A stretch of DNA of 64,000 nucleotides. It comes from Serpentinimonas barnesii. Lineage in GTDB: Bacteria > Pseudomonadota > Gammaproteobacteria > Burkholderiales > Burkholderiaceae_C. The stretch covers positions 62,001 to 126,000 of the forward strand of contig NZ_BAWN01000013.1 in the NCBI RefSeq assembly GCF_000696225.1, in the 5' to 3' direction. Made by a program: the position numbers and the translations under genes. Below the pieces are notes generated by a model that saw nothing but the letters and a program-made list of their open reading frames with translations, made no database searches and was not told the DNA's origin. This document shows, one piece after another, positions 50,243 to 60,879 of this stretch. Each line of letters begins with the position of its first letter. Position 1 is the stretch's first letter.

Positions 50243-51606
50243 GGGGCGTGCTCCAGTGTGAACTGCAGCACGTCGATGTCGCCTTGGTCGAACCCGGCTT
50301 CGCAGTAGGCCAGGTAAAAGGCCCACAGGCGCTCGAAGCGCGCATCAAACCCTTGCTCGCGCACGGCCTGGCGCTGCGCCAAAAAGGCGCTGTGCCAGCG
50401 GCGGCAGGTTTCGGCGTAGTCGGCGCCAAAGGCCAGCTCATCGACCACGCGCAGGCCGGCGAGCGCTGCTTGGCGCCTGAACTCGGCCGCGCTGGGCAGG
50501 CAGCCGCCGGGAAACACGTGCTGCTGGATGAAATCGGTGGAGGCGGCGTAGGGCTCGAACAGCTCGTCCCGAATCACAATGCTTTGGATGCAGGCGCGCC
50601 CGCCGCGCTTGAGCAAGCGCGCCACGGCGGCAAAGTAGGTGGGCCAGTATTCGCGCCCCACGGCCTCCACCATTTCGATTGAGCATATGGCATCGAAAGG
50701 GGCCTGGCCGGGGCCTAGGTGGAGGTCGCGGTAGTCTTGCAAGCGCAGATCGGCCTGCTGCGCCAAGCCCAGCGCCTGCATGCGCTGCTGCGCGTAGGCC
50801 AGTTGCTCGCCCGACAAGGTGATGCCGGTGACGTGGGCCCCAAATTCTTGTGCCGCTTGCTCGGCCAGCGCACCCCAGCCGCAGCCGATTTCAAGCACGC
50901 GCTGGCCCGGCTGCACGCCCGCCAGGTGCAGGGCGCGGCTCAGCTTGGCGCGCTGGGCCGCCGCCAAATCGCCCTTGGGCTGGCCCTGGAACCAGGCGCT
51001 GGAGTAGTTCATGCCGGGGTCGAGCCAGAGGCGGTAAAAGTCGTTGCCGAGGTCGTAATGGGCCTGGATGTTTTTGCGGCTGTTGGCGCGCGTGTTGCGG
51101 TTGAGCAGATGGCGCAGCCGGTGCAGCAGCCGCCCGGCCCAGTGGCCGTGGATCAGGCGTTCGAGCACGGCCCGGTTGCGCAGCAGCAGGCGCAGCAAGG
51201 CGGCCAGGTCTGGCGTATCCCACTGGCCGTCCAGGTAGGCTTCGCCAAACCCGATGTCACCCGACTTGAGCACGGCCGCGCAGACGCGCCAGTCGTGCAC
51301 GCGCAGCTCGATGGGTGCGCCGCCGACAGGGGCCGCAGCGTGGGCCGCAGGGGCGCCCTGCCCGACCGGCCCATAGTGTGCAATCTGCCCATCGGGCCAA
51401 TGCACCGTGAGGCGGCCGTGCTGCAACTGCTGCAACAGGCGCTGCAGCATGCGCGCGGCCCACGGTGCGCGCGGCACCGGTGCGCGGCGTGCCCCTGAAG
51501 CGGACGCAGGCTGACCCTGCCACCCCGTGGGCGAGGCGCAGGAACCGAGCGCGGCCGAGAGGGCGCTGGAACGCGGGGCATCAAATGGGACCGATTTGCT
51601 GTTCAC
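50239..51606 (-). CDS. Cyclopropane-fatty-acyl-phospholipid synthase-like methyltransferase
   Basis: A 455-residue SAM-dependent methyltransferase of the CFA synthase family. SAM site VLEIGCGWGALAEQAA, the lipid-site LDPGMNYSSAWF, EMVEAVGREYWPTYF and the bicarbonate-site-type YFP-equivalent FIQQHVFPGGCLPS are evident. It could form cyclopropane fatty acids or methylate unsaturated acyl chains as in furan-fatty-acid synthesis. Start is GTG 51606, decided by an AGGAG seven bases before it; the open frame upstream is noise. Confidence 0.9.
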   Translation of the reverse strand: MNSKSVPFDAPRSSALSAALGSCASPTGWQGQPASASGARRAPVPRAPWAARMLQRLLQQLQHGRLTVHWPDGQIAHYGPVGQGAPAAHAAAPVGGAPIELRVHDWRVCAAVLKSGDIGFGEAYLDGQWDTPDLAALLRLLLRNRAVLERLIHGHWAGRLLHRLRHLLNRNTRANSRKNIQAHYDLGNDFYRLWLDPGMNYSSAWFQGQPKGDLAAAQRAKLSRALHLAGVQPGQRVLEIGCGWGALAEQAAQEFGAHVTGITLSGEQLAYAQQRMQALGLAQQADLRLQDYRDLHLGPGQAPFDAICSIEMVEAVGREYWPTYFAAVARLLKRGGRACIQSIVIRDELFEPYAASTDFIQQHVFPGGCLPSAAEFRRQAALAGLRVVDELAFGADYAETCRRWHSAFLAQRQAVREQGFDARFERLWAFYLAYCEAGFDQGDIDVLQFTLEHAP

Positions 51607-51644
51607 GGCAGACTCTCCTGGTGCAAGGGGGTGATGCTGGGGCT

Positions 51645-52418
51645 TTACTGGCTGACAAAGGCTTGGGGCGGTGCGGGCTTGCGCTGAAAACCGGTGCGTT
51701 TGAGCCACAGCCGCAGCGCTTGCCAGTGGATGCGCGCCAGCAGCAGCAGCGTCAGGGCCGGATGGGCCCACAGCGCCTGGCGCAGGCTGGCGGCATCAAG
51801 CGCTTGCAAGGCCCCACTGACACTGGTTTGCAGCAAGGGGCCGGCGACGTCGTCGTGGTCGATGCGCACCACCGTGCGTGGCTGCGCGCCGTGCAGGCGG
51901 CGCATGAAGCGAAAGCGGTACTGGCCCTGCACCTGGCAAAAGGGCGAGACATGAAACACCTTGCGGGCGCTGCATTCTTGGCCCTCGTGCGGCTGGTCGA
52001 GCAAATAGCAGTGGCGCTCGCCAAAGGTGTTGTTGACCTCGGCCAGCACGGCGCGCAGGCTGCCGTCGGCGCGCTCGCAGTACCAAAAGCTCACCGGCTT
52101 GAAGGTGTGGCCCCACACCCGGGGGTAGCAGTGCAGCCAGATTTGGCCGTCGGCGTCGGCAATGCCGTGCTCGTGCAGCAACTGCTCGATCCAGGCCAGC
52201 GCCCCGCCGCGCTCAGGCCCGCGGCCGTCGCCGTGGTCGCAGTCGTAAAAGCTGATCGGGGCCCAGCGGTTGAGTGCCAGCGCCGGGGCGGCTTGCGCCA
52301 AGGCGCGCATGGGCAGCAGCAAAAAAAAGGTCGGGTAGACAAAGGCGTTGCGGCGTGGGCGCAAACGCGTGTGGCGCACCTGGCCCAGGCCGACGTAGGC
52401 CCGCGGCGGCGCGCTCAC
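51645..52418 (-). CDS. DUF1365 domain protein
   Basis: A 257-residue member of DUF1365, with the recognisable RHTRLRPRRNAFVYPTFFLL start, SFYDCDHGDG, NPVSFWYC-like KPVSFWYCERADG, EVNNTFGERHCYLL and KVFHVSPFC motifs. The function is unknown; the gene is almost always next to an FAD oxidoreductase and a CFA-type synthase, suggesting a joint lipid modification. Its start overlaps the end of the FAD oxidoreductase gene (ATGA). Confidence 0.9.
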   Translation of the reverse strand: MSAPPRAYVGLGQVRHTRLRPRRNAFVYPTFFLLLPMRALAQAAPALALNRWAPISFYDCDHGDGRGPERGGALAWIEQLLHEHGIADADGQIWLHCYPRVWGHTFKPVSFWYCERADGSLRAVLAEVNNTFGERHCYLLDQPHEGQECSARKVFHVSPFCQVQGQYRFRFMRRLHGAQPRTVVRIDHDDVAGPLLQTSVSGALQALDAASLRQALWAHPALTLLLLARIHWQALRLWLKRTGFQRKPAPPQAFVSQ

Positions 52419-53845
52419 GCGGGCACCTCTTGCCGCAGCGGGTGCGGCTGCGCCTGACTGGGGCGCAGGGCATGGCTTTGGCCGACCTGCCCAAAGGCGG
52501 CGGCGCGCAGCAGCGCTTGCGCCGCCGCCTGGCCGGACTTGAGCCCGTCTTCATGAAACCCATAACCCGCCCAGGCGCCACAAAACCAGGTGTGCTGCTG
52601 CCCCTGCAGCTCGGCCAAGCGGCGCTGGGCGGCAATGGCGGCCAGATCGAACACCGGGTGCGCGTAATCGAAGGCCCCAAGCACCTGGGCCGGATCGATT
52701 TCCCGCACCGGGTTGAGCGAAACCAGCACCGGCTGCGCAAAGGGCAGCGGTTGCAAGCGGTTGATGAGGTAGTGCAGGCAGACCCGGGCCGACTCGCTGC
52801 CGGCATCTGGCGCGCGCTCGTAGTTCCACGAGGCCCAGGCGCTGCGCCGTTGCGGCAGCACCGAGGCGTCGGTGTGCAACACGGCGCGGTTGGCCTGGTA
52901 GCGGATGGCGCCCAACAGCTCGCGCTCTTGCGCCGAGGGTTGGGCCAGCAGCGCCAAGGCCTGGTCGGTGTGGGTAGCCAGCACCACGCGGTCGAAGCGC
53001 TCGCGCCCGCTGCGGCTGTGCAGCCAGACGCCACCCGCGTCGCGCTCGATGCGCTGCACGGGGGTCTGCAGGCGCGCATCGGGCAGGCTGGCCACGATTT
53101 TTTGCACGTACTGGCGCGCCCCACCGCGCACCGTAAACCACTGCGGCCGGTTGCTGATTTGAATCAGGCCGTGGTTGTGGCAAAACCGGATCAGGGTCGC
53201 CACCGGGAAGCGCAGCATTTGGTCGGTCGGGCAGCTCCAGATGCAGCCCAGCATGGGCAGCAAATACCAGTCGCGAAAGGCCTTGCCCAGGCGGTGCTGC
53301 TGCAAAAAATCCTGCAAGGGCTGCTGCAACTCGCTGGCCTCGGCGTCGCCTTGTGCCAAGCGCGTGCACAGGGCGTTGAAGCGCAGCAGGTCGCGCAACA
53401 TGCCCCAAAAACGCGCATCCAGCAGATTGCGCCGCTGCGCAAACACCGTGGCCAGGTTGCTGCCGCTCCACTCCAGCCGGCGCGCGCCCTGTGCCGCCGC
53501 ACCACCGGGGGGCACCTGCACCGAAAACGACATCTCGGACGCTGCCGTGGGCACCCCGAGTTCGGCCAGCAGAGCGATTAGGCGCGGATAGGTGCGCTCA
53601 TTGAAAACCAAAAAACCCGTGTCCACCCCGTGCGTGATCGGCGCACCATCGGGGCCAGGCAGCCTCACATCGACGGTGTGGGTGTGACCGCCAAAATAAT
53701 CGCCGGCCTCAAACAGCGTCACGTGCGCGTGCGTGCGCAGGGCGTAGGCGGCAGCCAGCCCGGCAATGCCCGATCCCACCACGGCCACCCGCAGCGGGGC
53801 CGCAGCGGGTGCTGGGTGGCTGTGATCGAGGGCGGGTGGGTGCAT
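52415..53845 (-). CDS. FAD-dependent oxidoreductase (amine oxidase-like)
   Basis: A 476-residue flavoprotein with the dinucleotide-binding VAVVGSGIAGLAAAYAL start, FEAGDYFGGHTHTV, HGVDTGFLVFNERTYP and the C-terminal FAD site WFCGAWAGYGFHEDGLKSG. It belongs to the 'NAD/FAD-binding protein' group of amine-oxidase-like enzymes, associated with DUF1365 and CFA synthase genes; a desaturase or dehydrogenase acting on membrane acyl chains is likely. It is first in the ten-gene minus-strand operon; AGGAG precedes the ATG at 53845, and a palindrome lies 13-28 bp upstream. Confidence 0.9.
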   Translation of the reverse strand: MHPPALDHSHPAPAAAPLRVAVVGSGIAGLAAAYALRTHAHVTLFEAGDYFGGHTHTVDVRLPGPDGAPITHGVDTGFLVFNERTYPRLIALLAELGVPTAASEMSFSVQVPPGGAAAQGARRLEWSGSNLATVFAQRRNLLDARFWGMLRDLLRFNALCTRLAQGDAEASELQQPLQDFLQQHRLGKAFRDWYLLPMLGCIWSCPTDQMLRFPVATLIRFCHNHGLIQISNRPQWFTVRGGARQYVQKIVASLPDARLQTPVQRIERDAGGVWLHSRSGRERFDRVVLATHTDQALALLAQPSAQERELLGAIRYQANRAVLHTDASVLPQRRSAWASWNYERAPDAGSESARVCLHYLINRLQPLPFAQPVLVSLNPVREIDPAQVLGAFDYAHPVFDLAAIAAQRRLAELQGQQHTWFCGAWAGYGFHEDGLKSGQAAAQALLRAAAFGQVGQSHALRPSQAQPHPLRQEVPA

Positions 53846-53858
53846 GGCGGCTCCTGTA

Positions 53859-53873
53859 TTTGTCTTAGACAAA
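53859..53873. promoter_or_regulatory. Palindrome in the regulator/operon intergenic region
   Basis: TTTGTC-TTA-GACAAA, a perfect 6-bp inverted repeat with a 3-base centre. For the minus-strand operon, TACTAT (53875-53880) is a possible -10 with a poor TTGCAG -35 at 19 bases; the palindrome would then lie at or just after the transcription start. It is the best candidate operator for the divergent MerR/B12 regulator. Confidence 0.45.
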
Positions 53874-53988
53874 CATAGTATGCGCGAAAACCGACCAGGC
53901 TGCAAGCGCAGGCCCAAAATGGCACCATCGAGGCGCTCATGCGACCCCCCTTACGCATGGCAACCTCTTAATAAGTAAAGGCTTTTTC

Positions 53989-55023
53989 ATGGAATTGGCC
54001 CAGTTCGCTGGTTTGATTAGGCCAATCCAGGCTTTTGTGGCATCATCTGCAGCCATGTTGAAGCGCACCTCACCCATCTCCGCCGCGCTCGTTTTGTCTA
54101 TTGCAGACGTCGAGCGCGACACCGGCTTGGGCAAAGACACGCTGCGCGTTTGGGAGCGCCGTTACGGTTTCCCCACCCCTGACCGCGATGCGCACGGCGA
54201 GCGCCGCTACGACGAAGCGCAGTTGCAACGCCTGCGCCTGATCAAGCGCCTGCTCGATGCCGGCCAGCGCCCGCACCAGGTGGTGCCCCTGCCCGAGGCC
54301 GAGCTGCAAGCCCGCATGCAAACCGTGCTGCAGCAGCAGGTGCCGCCCGAGGCCCAAGCACCGGCGCTCGATTCCGCTCTGCGCCAGCAGTGGCTGGGCG
54401 CCTTGCAAGCCAACCAGACCGAGGCGCTGCGCCAGCAGTTGCAAGGGCACTTGCTGCGCCACGGACTGGGGCCAACGATCGAGGATTGCATCGTGCCGCT
54501 GAGCGTGGCCGTAGGGCAGGCGTGGCTGAATGAGCAGATTTCGGTGTTCCAGGAGCACCTGCACAGCGAGATCGTGCAATCGGTGCTGCGCCAGGCGCTG
54601 GCGCAGTTGGATCAGCAAAGCCACCCGACCCACCCCCCCCGGGTGCTGCTGACCACGCTGCCCAACGAAAACCACTCCCTCGGGCTGCTCATGGCCGAGT
54701 GCTTTTTGGCGCTGCAGCACTGCCAGCGCTACCCGCTGGGGCCCAACACCCCGGTGCCAGAGGTGCTGGCTGCGGCGCAGCAGTTGCAGATCGACGCGGT
54801 GGCGCTGAGCTTTAGCGCAACCCAAGCGCCCAATGAGGTGCTGGCCGCCTTGCGCCAGTTGCGCGAACAGTTGCCGCCTGGCGTGGCGCTTTGGGTGGGC
54901 GGCAATGCGCCGGTGCTGCGCTCGCCTCGCCTCCCTGCGGGCGTGAGCGCCGTGCGCCGCGCCTGCGAGCTTGAGGCCTTGGTGGCGCAGTGGCGTGCGG
55001 CTGCGGCGCAGGCTGGGGCCTGA
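53989..55023 (+). CDS. MerR-family B12-binding photoreceptor regulator (LitR/CarH-like)
   Basis: A 344-residue regulator. The MerR HTH is SIADVERDTGLGKDTLRVWE and RRYGFPTPDRDAHGERRY; the C-terminal half is a B12-binding module with a helix bundle carrying W-x9-E-H (Trp179, Glu189, His190), the signature of CarH-type light sensors, then ENHSLG (His229), the cobalt-ligand loop in its E-x-H-x-x-G variant. CarH/LitR proteins bind adenosylcobalamin, repress in the dark and release DNA in light. The start at 53989 has AAAGG seven bases upstream; ATG 54055 is an alternative. It is divergent from the photolyase/lipid operon. Confidence 0.9.
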   Translation: MELAQFAGLIRPIQAFVASSAAMLKRTSPISAALVLSIADVERDTGLGKDTLRVWERRYGFPTPDRDAHGERRYDEAQLQRLRLIKRLLDAGQRPHQVVPLPEAELQARMQTVLQQQVPPEAQAPALDSALRQQWLGALQANQTEALRQQLQGHLLRHGLGPTIEDCIVPLSVAVGQAWLNEQISVFQEHLHSEIVQSVLRQALAQLDQQSHPTHPPRVLLTTLPNENHSLGLLMAECFLALQHCQRYPLGPNTPVPEVLAAAQQLQIDAVALSFSATQAPNEVLAALRQLREQLPPGVALWVGGNAPVLRSPRLPAGVSAVRRACELEALVAQWRAAAAQAGA

Positions 55024-55065
55024 GTGGGTGCTGCCGGCCTGCGGCCGCCCGAGTTGACCCGCCGC

Positions 55066-56424
55066 CTAGGCGGCGCCGCCCACTAGGCGCATCTCGGCGG
55101 CGCGGGCGTGGGCTTGCAGGCCCTCGCCGTGCGCCAGCACGCTGGCGATGCGGCCCAGCGTTTGCGCCCCGGCGGCGCTGACTTCGATCAGGCTGCTGCG
55201 TTTTTGGAAGTCGTACACCCCGAGCGGGCTGGAAAAGCGTGCCGTGCCGGCCGTGGGCAGCACGTGATTCGGGCCGGCGCAGTAGTCGCCCAGGCTCTCG
55301 CTGGTGTAGGCCCCCAGAAAAATCGCCCCGGCGTGGTGCAGCAGCGGCTCCCAGCGCTGCGGGTCGCGGCAGGCCACCTCCAGGTGCTCGGGCGCGATGC
55401 GGTTGCTGATGGCGCAGGCTTCTTCCAGGCTGCGGGTGTGGATGAGGGCGCCGCGGCCATTGAGGCTGGCGGCGATGATGGCCGCGCGCGGCATCTGCGG
55501 CAGCAGGGCGTCGATCTGCTGCTGCACCGCGTCGAGGTAGGCGGCGTCCGGGCAGAGCAGGATGGACTGCGCCAGCTCATCGTGCTCGGCCTGGCTGAAC
55601 AGGTCCATGGCCACCCAGTCGGGCGGGGTGCTGCCGTCGGCCAGCACCAGAATCTCGCTCGGGCCGGCGATCATGTCGATGCCGACCTGGCCAAACACGT
55701 GCTTTTTGGCGCTGGCCACGTAGGCGTTGCCGGGGCCGGTGATCTTGTCCACTTTGGGCACGCTCTGGGTGCCATAGGCCAGCGCCGCCACCGCCTGCGC
55801 GCCGCCGATGGTGTAGGCGCGCGTGACGCCGGCCACGTGGGCGGCGGCCAGCACCAGTGGGTTTTTGAGGCCGTCGGGCGTGGGCACCACCATGACGATT
55901 TCGCTCACCCCGGCCACCTGGGCCGGAATGGCGTTCATCAGCACCGAGGAAGGGTAGGCGGCGCGCCCGCCCGGCACGTAGATGCCCACGCGCTCCAGCG
56001 GCGTCACCTTCTGCCCGAGCAGGGTGCCGTCGGCGTCGCGGTAGCTCCAGCTCTGGCCGCAGGCTTGCAGTTGGGCCTGGTGGTAGTGGCGCACGCGCGC
56101 GGCGGCTTGCTGCAGCGCCTCGCGCTGGGCGGCCGGCAGTTGCTCGAAAGCGGCCTGCAGTTCGGCCGGGTGCAGCTCCAGCGCCGCCATGTCGGGGGCG
56201 TGCAGGCGGTCGAAGCGGCGCGTGCAGTCGAGCACGGCGGCGTCGCCCCGGCGGCGCACGTCGGCGATGATTTCGAGCACGCGCTGCTCGATGGCGGCGT
56301 CGGCCTCGGCCGACCAGTGCAGGCGCTGCTGCAAGCGGGCCTCGAAATCGGGCGCTTGCGTGCTCAGGCGCAAGGGGCGCGCTTGCAGGGCGGCCGGTGC
56401 GGGTGCGGGTGCGGATGCACTCAT
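55066..56424 (-). CDS. hisD: Histidinol dehydrogenase HisD
   Basis: A 452-residue zinc enzyme oxidising L-histidinol to histidine. [20 protein letters not shown], the NAD site [37 protein letters not shown] and the zinc/catalytic [10 protein letters not shown] and APEHLEV motifs match. It is slightly longer than usual at the N-terminus (Ala/Pro-rich). It overlaps hisG by four bases. The convergent regulator gene ends 42 bp from it; hisC does not follow. Confidence 0.97.
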   Translation of the reverse strand: MSASAPAPAPAALQARPLRLSTQAPDFEARLQQRLHWSAEADAAIEQRVLEIIADVRRRGDAAVLDCTRRFDRLHAPDMAALELHPAELQAAFEQLPAAQREALQQAAARVRHYHQAQLQACGQSWSYRDADGTLLGQKVTPLERVGIYVPGGRAAYPSSVLMNAIPAQVAGVSEIVMVVPTPDGLKNPLVLAAAHVAGVTRAYTIGGAQAVAALAYGTQSVPKVDKITGPGNAYVASAKKHVFGQVGIDMIAGPSEILVLADGSTPPDWVAMDLFSQAEHDELAQSILLCPDAAYLDAVQQQIDALLPQMPRAAIIAASLNGRGALIHTRSLEEACAISNRIAPEHLEVACRDPQRWEPLLHHAGAIFLGAYTSESLGDYCAGPNHVLPTAGTARFSSPLGVYDFQKRSSLIEVSAAGAQTLGRIASVLAHGEGLQAHARAAEMRLVGGAA

Positions 56425-57157
56425 GCCACCGCTCCCGGCAGCGTGGCAGCCGCTGGCGCCGTGGCAGCTTGCGCGGCATCAGGGGCCTGAGACGCCCCAG
56501 CCGCCCGCGCAAACGCATCCAGCAGCGGCCGCAACAAGGCGCGTTTGACCTTGAGCGCGCCTTGGTTGACCACCAGGCGCGAGGAAATGTCCATGATGCG
56601 CTCGACCTCGATCAACTGGTTGGCCTTGAGCGTGTTGCCGGTCGAGACCAGATCGACGATGGCGTCGGCCAGCCCGGTCAAAGGGGCCAGCTCCATGCTG
56701 CCGTAGAGCTTGATCAGGTCCACGTGTACGCCCTTGCTGGCAAAGAACTCGCGCGCAATCGCCACGTATTTGGTGGCCACGCGGATGCGCGCCCCTTGGC
56801 GCACGGCGCGCGCGTAGTCGAAATCGGCACGCACCGCCACGCTCATGCGGCAGCGCGCAATGTGCAGATCGAGCGGCTGGTACAGCCCGACGTGGGCCGC
56901 CCCACCCCACTCGGCCTCGTGTTCGAGCAGGGTGTCTTTGCCGCACACGCCCAGGTCGGCACCGCCGTACTGCACGTAGGTGGGCACGTCGGAGGCGCGC
57001 ACCAGCACCACCTTGAGCGCGGCCTGGTTGGTGGGCAAAATCAGCTTGCGCGAGCGCTCCGGGTGCTCCAGCACCTCGATGCCCGCGGCTTGCAGCAGCG
57101 GCAGGGTTTCGTCGAAGATGCGGCCCTTGGACAAGGCCAGCGTGAGGGTGTTCGCGT

Positions 57158-57161
<4 letters not shown>
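56421..57161 (-). CDS. hisG: ATP phosphoribosyltransferase HisG (short form)
   Basis: A 246-residue HisG, first enzyme of histidine synthesis. [47 protein letters not shown] and the PRPP loop [17 protein letters not shown] are present. It lacks the C-terminal regulatory domain of the long form, so it should need HisZ, encoded elsewhere. The extra Ala-rich tail (residues ~215-246) is not conserved. It overlaps hisD and murA by four bases each. Confidence 0.97.
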
Positions 57162-58486
<1,325 letters not shown>

Positions 58487-58531
58487 GGGGTGGGCTTGAG
58501 GGTTGGGGGTGCGCGGGTGCTTGGGTTTGAA

Positions 58532-58783
58532 TCAGGCGGCGCTTGCTTGGCGCGCCGCCCACTCGGCCGGGGTGTGGGTCTGCATCGACAAGGCGTGCAC
58601 CTCGTCGCGCTGGATGCGCTGGCCCATGGCGGCATAGACCATCTGGTGCCGCGCAATCAGGCGCTTGCCCTCGAAGGCGGGCGAAACCACCACGGCGTAC
58701 CAGTGCCGGCCATCGCCGTTCACCTCCAGGTGCAGGCAGTCCAGATGGGCAGCGATGAGGGATTGCAGTTCTTGCGCGGTCAT
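58532..58783 (-). CDS. BolA-family protein (IbaG-like)
   Basis: An 83-residue BolA-fold protein: LEVNGDGRHWYAVVVSPAFE and KRLIARHQMVYAAMGQRIQR, DEVHALSMQTHTP. It is closest to IbaG/YrbA, which binds monothiol glutaredoxins and Fe-S clusters and is regularly encoded between the Mla or ABC genes and murA. The start at 58783 is by homology to MTAQEL. Confidence 0.92.
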   Translation of the reverse strand: MTAQELQSLIAAHLDCLHLEVNGDGRHWYAVVVSPAFEGKRLIARHQMVYAAMGQRIQRDEVHALSMQTHTPAEWAARQASAA

Positions 58784-58788
58784 GGTGT

Positions 58789-59544
58789 TTAGTGTCTGAG
58801 TTTGTAGCCGCTTTTGAGCAGGTGCAGGGCCAGCCCACCCACGAGCAGCCAGGCGGCCCCGAGCACCGCCAGCGAGAGCCAAGGCGACACATCACCCTGG
58901 CCGAAAAAGCCATAGCGGAAACCGTCGATCATGTAGAAAAACGGGTTCAGGTGGCTGACGAACTGCCAAAACGGCGGCAGCGAGTGGATGGAGTAGAACA
59001 CGCCGCTCAAAAAGGTGGCGGGCAGGATGAGGAAGTTTTGAAACGCCGCCATTTGGTCAAATTTGTCGGCCCAGAGCCCGGCGATCACGCCCAGCGCCCC
59101 CAGCAGACCGGCCCCGAGCACGGCAAACACCAAAATCCAAAGCGGATAGACCATGTAAAAGCCGACGAACCAAACCGTGACCAGCCAGACGCACAAGCCC
59201 ACCGCCAGCCCGCGCACGATCGACGAACCCACATAGGCCACAAACCAAGCCCAGTGCGACAGCGGCGTGAGCAGCACGAACACCAGGTTGCCCATGACCT
59301 TGCTCTGGATCAGGCTCGACGAGCTGTTGGCAAAGGCGTTTTGCAGCACGCTCATCATGATCAGGCCGGGCAGTAAAAAGCTGGTGTAGGCCACGCCGTC
59401 GAACACCTGCACATGGTCTTGCAGCACGTGGCCGAAGATCAGCAGATAGAGCAAGGCCGTAACCACCGGCGCTGCCACGGTCTGGAAGCCCACCTTCCAA
59501 AAGCGCAACACCTCTTTGTAGAACAGGGTTTGCCAGCCGCTCAT
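58789..59544 (-). CDS. ABC-2 type transporter permease
   Basis: A 251-residue inner-membrane permease with six hydrophobic segments, of the YadH type (VAYTSFLLPGLIMMSVLQNA; MGNLVFVLLTPLSHWAWFVA; PATFLSGVFYSIHSLPPFWQ). It partners the ATPase that overlaps its start. YadGH-like exporters next to the Mla genes are widespread; the substrate is unknown. Confidence 0.92.
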   Translation of the reverse strand: MSGWQTLFYKEVLRFWKVGFQTVAAPVVTALLYLLIFGHVLQDHVQVFDGVAYTSFLLPGLIMMSVLQNAFANSSSSLIQSKVMGNLVFVLLTPLSHWAWFVAYVGSSIVRGLAVGLCVWLVTVWFVGFYMVYPLWILVFAVLGAGLLGALGVIAGLWADKFDQMAAFQNFLILPATFLSGVFYSIHSLPPFWQFVSHLNPFFYMIDGFRYGFFGQGDVSPWLSLAVLGAAWLLVGGLALHLLKSGYKLRH

Positions 59545-60527
59545 GCTGCAGCCTCCTGGGGCTGGGCCTGTGTGGGCTGGGCGGCGTTCGGGTCGGGCAA
59601 CTCAGCCCCCTCGCGCATCAGGTCGAGGAACACGTCTTCCAAGTCGGCTTGGCTGATCTCGATGTCTTCGGGCTGCAAGCCGGCGGCGCGCAAATCGGCC
59701 AGGGTGCGCTCCAGCGCCGCCACATCGGGCAGCGGCAACTGCACGATGCGCCCGGTCACGCGCGCCTGCGCCGCCAGCGTGGCGGGCAGGGCTTGATCGG
59801 TCTTGAAGCGCAGCACCTTGGCGCTGGCGCGTTTGAGCAGCGCCGAGGTGCGCTCCAGCGCAATCACCCGCCCCTGCTTGAGCATGGCGATGCGCCCGCA
59901 CAGCGCCTCGGCTTCTTCGAGGTAGTGGGTGGTGAGCAGCACCGTGCTGCCTTGGCGATTCAGCCCGGCAATGAACTGCCACAGCGTTTGGCGCAGCTCC
60001 ACATCCACACCCGCGGTGGGCTCGTCGAGCACGATCACCGGCGGGCGGTGCACCAGCGCCTGCGCCACCAGCATACGCCGCTTCATGCCGCCGGAGAGCT
60101 GGCGCATATTGGCCCCGGCCTTGTCGGACAGCCCCAGGCCCGACAACAGTTCGTCGATCCAGCCCTCGTTGCCGCGAATGCCAAAGTAGCCCGACTGAAA
60201 GCGCAGCGCCTCGCGCACGGTAAAGAAGGGGTCGAACACCAGCTCTTGCGGCACCACGCCGAGCTTGCGCCGCGCCTGCGCGTAGTCGGCGGCCACGTCG
60301 GAGCCGAGCACGCTCACGCGCCCGCTGCTGGCGCGTGCCAGGCCGGCCAAAATGCTGATGAGGGTGGTTTTGCCGGCGCCGTTTGGGCCGAGCAGGCCAA
60401 AAAACTCGCCCGGCGCTATGTCGAAGGTGACGTGGTCGAGCGCCTGCAACTCAGCGCCAGCGCTGCGATAGACTTTGCAAACCTGCTGAAACGAGATGGC
60501 GGCAGGGGCGACGGGGGTTGAGGGCAT
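59541..60527 (-). CDS. ABC transporter ATP-binding protein
   Basis: A 328-residue ABC ATPase of the YadG/NodI type: Walker A LLGPNGAGKTTLISIL, Q-loop GVVPQELVFD, signature RQLSGGMKRRML and Walker B VIVLDEPTAGVD. The C-terminal ~80 residues form the DUF4162-like domain. Start at 60527 (MPSTPVAPAA), the upstream frame being shadow of mlaB and mlaC. It overlaps the permease gene by four bases. Confidence 0.94.
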   Translation of the reverse strand: MPSTPVAPAAISFQQVCKVYRSAGAELQALDHVTFDIAPGEFFGLLGPNGAGKTTLISILAGLARASSGRVSVLGSDVAADYAQARRKLGVVPQELVFDPFFTVREALRFQSGYFGIRGNEGWIDELLSGLGLSDKAGANMRQLSGGMKRRMLVAQALVHRPPVIVLDEPTAGVDVELRQTLWQFIAGLNRQGSTVLLTTHYLEEAEALCGRIAMLKQGRVIALERTSALLKRASAKVLRFKTDQALPATLAAQARVTGRIVQLPLPDVAALERTLADLRAAGLQPEDIEISQADLEDVFLDLMREGAELPDPNAAQPTQAQPQEAAA

Positions 60528-60553
60528 AGAGCGGCGCGGCGAAACTGACCATT

Positions 60554-60874
60554 TTACGCCGCCAGCAATTCGCTCACCCCGTACAGGGCCGCCAGCTCGC
60601 GCAAACGCAGCGGCATGTGCTGCACCTGCAAGCGGCCGCCACGCGCTTGCAGCAGGCGCGACACCGCCAGCAGCGCGGCCAGCGCCGAGGAATCGAAGTG
60701 CTGCAAGGCAGCGGCGTCGAGCGGCCACACGGCACCGGGATCGGTCGCGCTGCCGCCCTCGATCGCCACTTGGCAGCGCAGCACGTAGGCGTCGGCCTGC
60801 TCGTGCGTGAGGCGCTCGGGCAGTGGGGGCAAGGCGGGTGTTTGGACCAAGTCGGAGAGGGAGCCAGCGCTCAT
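60554..60874 (-). CDS. mlaB: STAS-domain protein MlaB
   Basis: A 106-residue STAS protein, the cytoplasmic subunit that stabilises the MlaFE ABC transporter. WPLDAAALQHFDSSALAALL carries the conserved D-S-S motif with the Ser-Thr-type position, followed by LLQARGGRLQVQHMP and LRELAALYGVSELL. It is 5 bp after mlaC, in the order typical for betaproteobacteria. Confidence 0.88.
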   Translation of the reverse strand: MSAGSLSDLVQTPALPPLPERLTHEQADAYVLRCQVAIEGGSATDPGAVWPLDAAALQHFDSSALAALLAVSRLLQARGGRLQVQHMPLRLRELAALYGVSELLAA

Positions 60875-60879
60875 GGGGC

